This document shows positions 57,937-64,000 of a DNA stretch of 64,000 nucleotides, one piece after another. The translations under genes and the position numbers were made by a program. The notes under the pieces were generated by a model, which saw only the letters and a program-made list of their open reading frames with translations, searched no databases and was not told where the DNA came from. Within the stretch, counting starts at the first letter, position 1; each line of letters starts with the position of its first letter. Source of the DNA: 13-2-20CM-66-19 sp963824395 (lineage in GTDB: Bacteria; Pseudomonadota; Gammaproteobacteria; Steroidobacterales; Steroidobacteraceae); the NCBI GenBank assembly GCA_963824395.1, contig CAWGPF010000001.1, positions 1,984,001-2,048,000 of the forward strand. The letters are read 5' to 3'.

Positions 57937-59739
57937 ATGGCAGACGTATTCGTTTCCTACGCTCGCAGCGACAAGCATCGTGTGGCCCCGCTCGTGGCCG
58001 CGATCGAGGCGCAGGGCTGGACGGTCTGGTGGGACCCTGAGATCTGCCCCGGTCAAGAGTTCGACCGGCAGATCGCCGCGGAACTCAAGATCGCTGCTGC
58101 TATCTTGGTGGTCTGGACTCCAATTTCGGTGGAGTCCCGCTGGGTGCGAGGTGAGGCACGCGAGGGGGCCGACCGCGGCATCCTCGTGCCCGTTCGTTTT
58201 GAGCATGCCAACCTGCCCATCGATGTGCGCGCAATTCAAACCACTGACTTTGACGCCTGGGGAGAAGATCCGCGAAGTCCTCAGGCGCAAGAGGTGCTGC
58301 GGGCGCTCAGCACGATTATTGCTCGCCAGCCTATGCCCGATGCGGGGGCGGCGATTCGCGCCGTGCAGTCGTCTGCCGCGCCGCACGGCTCGGCGCGCCC
58401 CGCGATTTGTGTGCTGCCATTCGCCAACATGAGCGGCGACCCGGAACAGGAGTACTTCAGCGATGGGATCACCGAAGACATCATCACCGACCTAAGCAAG
58501 GTCTCGGCGCTCGCCGTCACGTCGCGCAACAGTGCGTTCGTATTCAAGGGCAAGCACGTGGACGTGCGCAAGGTCGCACGTGATCTCAAGGTCGACTATG
58601 TCCTCGAAGGTAGCGTCCGCAAGGCAGCCGGTCGCGTACGGATCACCGCGCAGCTGGTGGACGGCTCGAGCGACGATCACGCGTGGGCTGAGCGCTACGA
58701 TCGCGAACTGAATGACATCTTTGAGCTTCAGGACGAAATCTCCGAGGCGATCGTCAAGGCGCTGAAACTGAAGCTGCTGCCGCTAGAGAGACAAGCCATC
58801 CAGCAGCGCGGCACCGAGAACATTGAGGCTTACAACCTGTTCCTGATGGCACGGCAGCTTTATCTCACCGGCCATGAAGGCGATGAGCGGCGCGCAGAAG
58901 GGATCGTTCGGCTGTGCGGTCGTGCGACTGAAATCGATTCCAACTACGCGCGTGCGTGGAGTCTCTTGGCGCTGGGCCAGATGATTCTGCGCTTCTTGCA
59001 TGGCCGAGAATTCGACGCAGGCTTGATGGCGGCAGAGCGGGCGCTTGCTTTAGATCCCAGACTGGCCGAGGCCCACGCGGTCAAGGCGAGGATCTACTCG
59101 GAAGAGGGTCGGTATGACGCTGCGTCCGCCGAAATAGACGCAGCCTTGCGTTTAGATCCAGACTCCTACGAGGTGAACAGATCAGCCGCCTATCTAAGGT
59201 ACAGGCAGCACCGGCCCGGTGATGCGGCATTTTATTTTGAAAAGGCAATGGCGCTGATCAAGACTGATATTAACTCGGGCAACATGTTGATTTCTTGCTA
59301 CACGGCGCTAGGCGACATTCCCGCGCTCGAGCGCGTAGCGAAGATGACACTCTCGCGGGTAGAAGCGCGACTGGAGCAGGATCCGAACGATGCTGCAGCC
59401 ATTGGCTACGGCGCTCAAGCACTGGCAGTTCAAGGATCGTCCCGGCAATGCAAGGAATGGATGAAGCGTGCGCTACTTCTTGATCCTGACAATATAAAGT
59501 CGCGCTACAACTTCGCTTGCATGTTGGCGGCGCGCTTGAACGAGGCCGATGCCGCATTGGAGTTGCTTGAGCCGGTCTTCGATACCATCTCCGCCGGGCT
59601 ACTTAATCACGCAAAGGCTGATGCGGACCTCGATTCGCTCCGGGGTGAGCCGCTGTTCATAGCGATGCTAAATGAGGCTGATGTACGTCTCGCAGCGAAC
59701 CCGAGCGCCGTTGACGGGCCCCTGGTATCCAGGGAGTGA
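57937..59739 (+). CDS. TIR-TolB/FlgO-like-TPR protein without membrane anchor (copy 3)
   Basis: The 600-residue protein begins with a TIR domain: ADVFVSYARSDKHRVAPLVA, WTVWWDPEICPGQEF and the putative NADase E73 in VESRWVRGEAREGADRG. A short linker replaces the membrane helix of the other two TIR proteins. The TolB/FlgO-like domain (about 150-290) opens with ICVLPFANMSGDPEQEYFSD and contains VLEGSVRKAAGRVRITAQLV. TPR repeats follow (AERALALDPRLAEAHAVKAR, AALRLDPDSYEVNRSAAYLR, MKRALLLDPDNIKSRYNFAC). It is predicted to be cytoplasmic and is the most divergent of the three. The ATG at 57937 starts straight into the TIR fold. Confidence 0.88.
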   Translation: MADVFVSYARSDKHRVAPLVAAIEAQGWTVWWDPEICPGQEFDRQIAAELKIAAAILVVWTPISVESRWVRGEAREGADRGILVPVRFEHANLPIDVRAIQTTDFDAWGEDPRSPQAQEVLRALSTIIARQPMPDAGAAIRAVQSSAAPHGSARPAICVLPFANMSGDPEQEYFSDGITEDIITDLSKVSALAVTSRNSAFVFKGKHVDVRKVARDLKVDYVLEGSVRKAAGRVRITAQLVDGSSDDHAWAERYDRELNDIFELQDEISEAIVKALKLKLLPLERQAIQQRGTENIEAYNLFLMARQLYLTGHEGDERRAEGIVRLCGRATEIDSNYARAWSLLALGQMILRFLHGREFDAGLMAAERALALDPRLAEAHAVKARIYSEEGRYDAASAEIDAALRLDPDSYEVNRSAAYLRYRQHRPGDAAFYFEKAMALIKTDINSGNMLISCYTALGDIPALERVAKMTLSRVEARLEQDPNDAAAIGYGAQALAVQGSSRQCKEWMKRALLLDPDNIKSRYNFACMLAARLNEADAALELLEPVFDTISAGLLNHAKADADLDSLRGEPLFIAMLNEADVRLAANPSAVDGPLVSRE

Positions 59740-59815
59740 GACTGGTTTCTGACTGCAGCGGTTTATGTGTAGAGGTTTGGGGACTGCCGAACCGCGGTAT
59801 CCGGGGAGCTCGTCC

Positions 59816-60067
59816 GTGGCACAAAAGAAAATCTCTGGCGGTGTGGTGCACGAAGTGCCTGCAGATCTCAAAAAGGCACTCAGGGCCCACCCGAAGGCGT
59901 TAACTGCGTGGGAGGACATCACGCCACTTGCACGCAATGAGTGGATTTGCTGGATTGAGTCAGCAAAGAAATCAGCAACCAGAACCCATCGGATCGAATG
60001 GGGCTGTTCAAGTCTTACGGCCGGGAAACGCCGGCCCTGCTGTTGGCCTGGATGCGTTCATCGCTAG
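59816..60067 (+). CDS. YdeI/OmpD-associated-type small protein
   Basis: The 83-residue protein matches the C-terminal part of the YdeI/OmdA (bacteriocin-protection) family: VVHEVPADLKKALRAHPKAL, TAWEDITPLARNEWICWIES, RTHRIEWGCSSLTAGKRRPC, CWPGCVHR. YdeI has been linked to polymyxin and bacteriocin tolerance in enterobacteria, but the molecular role is not settled. The GTG at 59816 (VAQKK) fits the usual MAQKK-like opening; an in-frame ATG at 59765 is also possible. It is 76 bp downstream of TIR copy 3. Confidence 0.78.
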   Translation: MAQKKISGGVVHEVPADLKKALRAHPKALTAWEDITPLARNEWICWIESAKKSATRTHRIEWGCSSLTAGKRRPCCWPGCVHR

Positions 60068-60390
60068 CAATTTCTGCCGACGGTCAGCCTGAGCGCTCGA
60101 CACGGCGGGAATTTCACGCGATCACCCGCTGCAAGCGCGATCCTCGGTGTCGCTTTTTTTCGACCGGAGCTCTAGACGGCCAAGGAAGACGCGGTCGGAA
60201 GAGGATGAGGTTGCATCCGGCAGACGGCCTGCCTGAGTCCGGTCGCAAATTCCGAGTGCTGCCGCTCATTATAGTGAGCGGCGCACGGAGTATCGTTCCT
60301 GTCGCTGCCTCGCATGTGCTCGTCGTAGCGTGGGCATGCGGGTGTGAGGCAGTGAGAGTGCCGGCAGCTTAGCTGCGCTCGGGGGCCAAT
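60068..60390. other. Intergenic stretch before the pseudokinase gene
   Basis: No gene, tRNA remnant or clear promoter is seen. A weak GCGA/TCGC hairpin followed by seven Ts (about 60139-60160) might terminate the YdeI-like gene. An imperfect inverted repeat (CTGCCTC ... GAGGCAG, about 60309-60353) lies upstream of the next start. Confidence 0.4.
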
Positions 60391-61845
60391 ATGAGCGTGG
60401 AACCAAGTGAATTGTCGACCGAGGCCTGGACCCGTTGGCAGGGGCACGTCATCAATGGCGTATTTCCTCTGGGGCGCTATCTGGGTTGCTCGGATCACAG
60501 CGGCGTGTTCCTGACCAAATCTGTGGAGCGCGGCTTTGCGGAAGTCGCGATCAAGCTGGTTCCCGCCGATCGAGCGCTGGCGGAATTACAGCTGCCGCGA
60601 TGGAAGAGGGCTGGCAGCCTTGCTCACCCGCACCTCCTTCGCATGCTGGAGTGGGGCGGATGCCAGCTCGAGGGATTGCCCTACCTGTACACCGTCATGG
60701 AGTACGCCGACCAGACGCTGGCCCAACTGTTGCTGCACCGCCCCCTGACGGAAGACGAAGCGCGAGAGATGCTCATGCCTAGTCTGGACGCGCTGGCCTT
60801 CCTGCACGGCCGAAACCTGGTGCAGGGCAGCCTGAAGGCGGCCAACATCCTGGTGGTCGGAGACCAGTTGAAGCTGGCGAGCGACACGGTCCGTCGCGCC
60901 AGCGAAGGCCCGATGAGCAGCCACGCCACGTCCGGTTCTCCGGAAGACCGGCGTGAAAACAGTGCCACTGCCGCGGACATCCGGGCGCTCGGCATGACTC
61001 TGTTCGAGGCGCTCACTCGTCGTCAGGTTTCGGGCTCGGGCGAGCCCAGGCAAGCCGTCGTGCTGCCCGCCGATTTCTCCCCAGCGTTCCGCGATGTCGT
61101 GACGCGCTGCCTGAGTCCTCACCTGCAGGATCGGCCGAGCGTGATGGAGCTTCTGGCCTGGGCCGGTCGGCCATCGCCGGAGCCTGCGCCGGCGAACCCA
61201 CGGCCCGCGGGGTTGGTGGTATCAGAGCCCAGTAAACCCGACTCGGCTGCCCCGCGGCCCGTGCCGCCGCAGGTCGCTCCCACCACAGTTGTGGGGCCGC
61301 TGCCAGCCAGGGCACAGTTGCAGAAGCCCCGAGCCTTGCGAACGACGCTGCTCTGGGTGATCGTGATTTTCGTGCTGCTTTGGACGGGCTCGCGGCTGAT
61401 CAGCAGCCATCGTACCCCGGCTCCCCCTTCACCTACTCTCCAATCGCCGGCAGGCTTGCCGTCACAGACTCCGGCCGCCGGCTCACCCACCACCACGTTT
61501 GTGGGGGCACCGCCGGCGGCGGCCACCGCGAAGCCGGCTGGCAGGGACGCCCCCATGTCGTCCGCGGCACTCCATGAGGCGGATGCCGACGTTTCGCCCG
61601 GCGCTCGTCGCAGCATCCGAGGACACATAAAGGTATGGGTACGGGTCGTCGCCAACCCCGACGGTACCGTATCCGCCGCGGTTGCGGATCGGCCCGGTCC
61701 GAGTAGGTACTTCGAGAGAATCGCAACTGAGGCGGCCAAGAAGTGGACCTTTCCACCGGCGGAGGGTCCGTCCCCGCGTCTCTTCCAAGTGCGGTTCGAC
61801 TTCAGCCGTGACGGAACGGCGGCGCGGGCCATCGCCCTCCATTAG
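60391..61845 (+). CDS. Pseudokinase-TM-TonB_C fusion protein
   Basis: The 484-residue protein has three parts. Residues 20-258 fold like a Ser/Thr protein kinase: a glycine-loop-like LGRYLGCSDHSGVF, ATP-site Lys55 in EVAIKLV, the hinge TVMEYADQTL, and a catalytic-loop-like NLVQGSLKAANILV. The HRD Asp is replaced by Ser147 and the DFG Asp by Ser164 (KLASDTV), so catalysis should be lost. A Pro-rich linker and one membrane helix (about 319-334, LLWVIVIFVLLWTGS) follow. The C-terminus (about 408-480) resembles a TonB C-terminal domain (KVWVRVVANPDGTVSAAVAD, AAKKWTFPPAEG, FQVRFDFSRDG). It looks like a transmembrane adaptor linking a cytoplasmic pseudokinase to a periplasmic TonB-like domain. No TonB receptor gene is adjacent. 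Confidence 0.8.
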   Translation: MSVEPSELSTEAWTRWQGHVINGVFPLGRYLGCSDHSGVFLTKSVERGFAEVAIKLVPADRALAELQLPRWKRAGSLAHPHLLRMLEWGGCQLEGLPYLYTVMEYADQTLAQLLLHRPLTEDEAREMLMPSLDALAFLHGRNLVQGSLKAANILVVGDQLKLASDTVRRASEGPMSSHATSGSPEDRRENSATAADIRALGMTLFEALTRRQVSGSGEPRQAVVLPADFSPAFRDVVTRCLSPHLQDRPSVMELLAWAGRPSPEPAPANPRPAGLVVSEPSKPDSAAPRPVPPQVAPTTVVGPLPARAQLQKPRALRTTLLWVIVIFVLLWTGSRLISSHRTPAPPSPTLQSPAGLPSQTPAAGSPTTTFVGAPPAAATAKPAGRDAPMSSAALHEADADVSPGARRSIRGHIKVWVRVVANPDGTVSAAVADRPGPSRYFERIATEAAKKWTFPPAEGPSPRLFQVRFDFSRDGTAARAIALH

Positions 61846-62002
61846 GCGATAGATCCATTCGGCCAGAGCCTCACCTGAGCCCTAGCTTGCTCGGTAGACC
61901 GTACGATCCTGGCTTATAACGGAACGATACCGTTGCGTTTCTTACAGGGCGCGAGTACGGTTGCCTGAAGAGATGAATCTCGACTCGCACAAGGAGCATT
62001 CC

Positions 62003-62434
62003 ATGCTGGGCAACAGGAAGATGCTTATCGCGGCAGTCGCGACCGGCGCACTGGCGTGTCTGCCTATCCGGCCGGCCGCGGCCGCGGGCCCGCTGCTGAT
62101 CGCGCCCTGGGCATTGGGGCATATCGTGCTGCCCCTGATCGCAGCATCGGTAGCGGCCTCCCCGTCGCCGGCGCCATACGCAACGAGTCGCGCTTACGTG
62201 GGGGCACCCGGCTTCTATCCGGCGCCCAACTACTACGTCCAGCCACCGGCGTACTACGGACCCTCGCCGGCCTATTACCCACCGGCCTACTACCGGCCGG
62301 CACCTGCGTACGGTCCGGCGATGTCCTCTTACGCGCCGCCGCGTGGTTACTATCCGCCACGCGCGGCTTACTATGGGCCGTATGGCGGGCGGGGATATTC
62401 GCGGGCGGGCGGCTACAGTTATCGGCGCCGGTAG
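62003..62434 (+). CDS. Exported Tyr/Pro-rich low-complexity protein
   Basis: The 143-residue product starts at an ATG with AAGGAG 6 bp upstream; an earlier in-frame start is less likely. A signal peptide (KMLIAAVATGALACLPIRPA then AAA) is followed by a hydrophobic stretch. The rest is Tyr/Pro/Ala-rich with recurring PAYY and PPAYY units and a Gly/Arg/Tyr tail ending YSYRRR. Such proteins are usually surface or envelope proteins of unknown function. The 3' end overlaps the probable start of the TetR gene. Confidence 0.75.
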   Translation: MLGNRKMLIAAVATGALACLPIRPAAAAGPLLIAPWALGHIVLPLIAASVAASPSPAPYATSRAYVGAPGFYPAPNYYVQPPAYYGPSPAYYPPAYYRPAPAYGPAMSSYAPPRGYYPPRAAYYGPYGGRGYSRAGGYSYRRR

Positions 62435-63116
62435 ACCACGGCGCGTTGCACGAAAGCGCCGGGGAAGCAGCGGCGGACGGCCCTCAAAATCTGCTGCGCT
62501 GGAGTTGCGCGACCGGATCCTGGAAGCTGCCACCGAGTTGTTTCTGATGGAGGGCTATGCCTCGACCTCCATCGAAGCCGTGGCCACGCGCGCTGGCATT
62601 TCAAAAAGGACCTTCTACCACCGATTTGAGGACAAGGCAGCGCTGTTTGCGGCGGTTGTCCATCGCATCATTGAGCTGATTCGCCCGCCTCCAGAGGTGC
62701 CGCTGCTGCAAGGCGTGGAGCTGGATGAGATCCTGCGCCGCCTCGCTGGCATCATCCTGCGGGCGGCGCTCTCGCCCCAAGCCATCGCATTGCACCGCCT
62801 CATTGTTGCCGAGTCTGTGCGCTTCCCCAACCTGGTGCGTACGGTCCACGAAGATCCCGCAAGCCAGGAGGCGATAGCCTTGATTGGCGACTTGCTGGCG
62901 CGTGAGCTTGGGGACGCAAGGCTGACGGTGGAACTGCAGCGTTTTGCGGCGGCCCAATTTCTGCACATGGTCGTGGCGGTACCGCAGCGCCGCAGCATGG
63001 GCCTGGGTCCGCCCATGACACAACGAGAGCTCGAGGCGTGGGCACACGACACAGTGAACCTGTTCCTGCACGGGTGTGCGGGGACTGGTCGGCACCGGCT
63101 CCCGCAAAAGCGGTAA
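62382..63116 (+). CDS. TetR/AcrR-family transcriptional regulator
   Basis: The regulator has an N-terminal HTH typical of TetR: LRDRILEAATELFLMEGYAS, TSIEAVATRAGISKRTFYHR, FEDKAALFAAVV. The C-terminal ligand-binding part (VELDEILRRLAGIILRAALS, HRLIVAESVRFPNLV) resembles the TetR_C_39/AcrR-like group. The start is uncertain: ATGs at 62373 and 62382 and a GTG at 62343 are in frame and all overlap the preceding gene. The basic stretch GRPRRVARKRRGSSGGRPSK before the HTH probably belongs to the protein. The target may be the next gene (cupin) or elsewhere. Confidence 0.88.
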   Translation: MAGGDIRGRAATVIGAGRPRRVARKRRGSSGGRPSKSAALELRDRILEAATELFLMEGYASTSIEAVATRAGISKRTFYHRFEDKAALFAAVVHRIIELIRPPPEVPLLQGVELDEILRRLAGIILRAALSPQAIALHRLIVAESVRFPNLVRTVHEDPASQEAIALIGDLLARELGDARLTVELQRFAAAQFLHMVVAVPQRRSMGLGPPMTQRELEAWAHDTVNLFLHGCAGTGRHRLPQKR

Positions 63117-63176
63117 CTGAACACGCACTGATTTAATAGAAGGCGCTCCATCCGCGCGCTTTAGGAAAGATCCTCA

Positions 63177-63530
63177 ATGTCCATTGTCCATATCGAGCGG
63201 CCCGCCGAGATCGACCGCACCTCGTTCGAAGTATTCACGCCGCCGCCCGTTGGGAACCTGCCCCAGCCGACACTTAGCACCCACGAGGCGTACGCCTCTC
63301 CTGGCGGTGGGGTCGAGACGGGAACCTGGGAAGCGACGCCCGGCACATTCGCCCGCGCCATCGTGGACGCTGAGTTCTGCCATTTTCTGCATGGGCGCGC
63401 TCTTTTCGTCACCGAAGACGGGCGCAGCTACGAGTTCAAGGCGGGCGACGCGGCCTATTTTCCTCCGCACACCCGCGGCACGTGGACGATTCAAGAGACT
63501 CTGCGCAAGACCTACTGTATCTGGCGGTGA
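63177..63530 (+). CDS. Small cupin-domain protein
   Basis: The 117-residue single cupin has the C-terminal barrel pattern FCHFLHGRALFVTEDGRSYE, FKAGDAAYFPPHTRGTWTIQ, ETLRKTYCIW, matching the DUF861/(S)-ureidoglycine aminohydrolase-like EutQ group. AGGAAAGA precedes the ATG. The usual metal-binding His pair is reduced, so it may be a sensor or isomerase-like domain rather than an enzyme. It follows the TetR gene by 60 bp in the same orientation and may be its target. Confidence 0.83.
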   Translation: MSIVHIERPAEIDRTSFEVFTPPPVGNLPQPTLSTHEAYASPGGGVETGTWEATPGTFARAIVDAEFCHFLHGRALFVTEDGRSYEFKAGDAAYFPPHTRGTWTIQETLRKTYCIWR

Positions 63531-63725
63531 TTTTCCGGACGAATGCCCGGCTCCGTCGCCGCGGCTCCATTCCAGATGTCCGCGTGTGTCGCGGTGGCTG
63601 GCGCGTGCGCAGATCGCCGCAGCGAGCTCAGAGGGGCGGTCGCAAAAAGCGCGAGGCTTGAAGGGCGCCCGGTTTGCCTGAGAGCGTAGGAGCGCTTGCT
63701 CCGGAGCTGGGTGCGGGCGCGTGAC

Positions 63726-64000
63726 CTACGCCCACACGTCGAGCAGGTCACCGCGCGCTGCCGGCAACCGTGCGCCGGACCCGTAGGTAGCGGAGGGCTG
63801 ATTGGCAGCAGCCGGCGCCGCACCTTGACCTGCTGCGCTGGTCTGGAGGGCTTGAGCGCGCAAGATAGCCTCACGCTCGGCACTGATCTGCCCTGACAAT
63901 CGCTGGATCTCGGCTTGCCCCCTCACTGTCTTCGCGGAGACGCACGTCGTCCAGTCATCAAGCTGCATCTTGGTGTCGCGGATACGGCCGTTCAGAGCGC
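63726..64000 (-). CDS. Partial protein entering from the right edge, unrecognised
   Basis: The minus-strand frame is open from the window edge to a stop at 63726 (at least 91 codons). It includes LNGRIRDTKMQLDDWTTCVS and EIQRLSGQISAEREAILRAQ, a likely alpha-helical, coiled-coil-like stretch, and an Ala/Gly-rich tail. The N-terminus is outside the window. An internal ATG at 63968 could also be a start. No family is recognised. Confidence 0.45.
   Translation of the reverse strand, partial: ALNGRIRDTKMQLDDWTTCVSAKTVRGQAEIQRLSGQISAEREAILRAQALQTSAAGQGAAPAAANQPSATYGSGARLPAARGDLLDVWA

Noticed and set aside
30744..59739. TIR genes as part of Thoeris, CBASS or a short-Argonaute system
   Set aside because: No ThsA-like SIR2/SLOG effector, cyclic-nucleotide synthase, Argonaute or other known partner is adjacent; the architecture with TolB/FlgO-like and TPR domains differs.
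60309..60353. Imperfect inverted repeat upstream of the pseudokinase gene
   Set aside because: Arms of 7 bp with a bulge and a long loop, within the range expected by chance; no second copy seen.
1..64000. CRISPR arrays, insertion sequences, integrases and rRNA genes
   Set aside because: None seen: no regularly spaced repeats, transposase or integrase motifs, or rRNA-like sequence on either strand.

Overview
The window looks like a chromosomal segment of a high-GC, aerobic gammaproteobacterium. The reasons are the Zn-type hemB, the oxygen-dependent hemF, hemA/hemL C5-pathway haem synthesis, pyrE, trmB, mutY and yggX, and proteins resembling DUF6763 and DUF6134. A relative of the Steroidobacter/Nevskia/Xanthomonas side of the class is my inference; no 16S or marker tree was available. 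Many genes overlap by exactly 4 bp (ATGA or GTGA), so several long runs are probably translationally coupled operons.

Layout. (1) 1-7 kb, housekeeping: a DUF4124 protein running off the left edge, pyrE divergent from an exonuclease III gene with only 16 bp between start codons, an AmpG-like MFS transporter, a small Rieske protein, a DUF6763-like protein, marC, trmB and a secreted S10 carboxypeptidase. (2) 7-16.5 kb, a minus-strand membrane-lipid and stress cluster of 11 genes: DUF6134 protein, lipocalin, ECF sigma, RskA-like anti-sigma, fatty-acid desaturase, FAD oxidoreductase, DUF1365, cfa, DUF2878, DUF1295 and a second cfa-like methyltransferase. (3) 16.5-24.3 kb, an RND efflux operon (outer-membrane factor, adaptor, pump) that continues into its own OmpR-type regulator and histidine kinase. 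(4) 24.5-29.9 kb: a two-subunit molybdenum hydroxylase (isoquinoline oxidoreductase type), a LOG-family protein, a membrane-anchored H3TH protein, an OmpA-domain protein and tRNA-Gly(CCC). (5) 29.9-34 kb, a small accessory patch: a lipocalin-like gene, an AbrB-family remnant, a TIR-TM-TolB/FlgO-like-TPR protein and a P1 peptidase. (6) 34-43 kb, the haem operon hemA-hemL-[histidine kinase-response regulator]-hemC-hemD-hemB-hemE-hemF. Its two-component pair sits inside the operon, and hemB carries a +1 frameshift. (7) 43-49.4 kb: an ECF sigma/anti-sigma-like/DUF4097 set, a strong terminator, mutY-yggX, and a NarL-type two-component system.

(8) 49.5-64 kb is an accessory region that begins at tRNA-Phe(GAA) and looks less GC-rich by eye. 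It holds three decayed partial copies of tRNA-Phe at 50.4, 52.1 and 56.7 kb, small orphan genes, gene fragments, a CadC-like winged-helix protein and two further TIR proteins. These last three share the TolB/FlgO-like plus TPR body of the 30.7 kb TIR protein. The region ends with a YdeI-like protein, a pseudokinase-TM-TonB_C fusion, a Tyr/Pro-rich exported protein, a TetR regulator, a cupin and a protein cut by the right edge. No integrase, transposase or CRISPR array is visible.

The most interesting candidate system is the set of four proteins in which one TolB/FlgO-like-TPR body is joined to different N-terminal output domains: TIR with a membrane anchor (twice), TIR without an anchor, and winged-helix DNA binding. 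Next in interest are the serial tRNA-Phe remnants, the pseudokinase-TonB_C fusion and the two-component system embedded in the haem operon.
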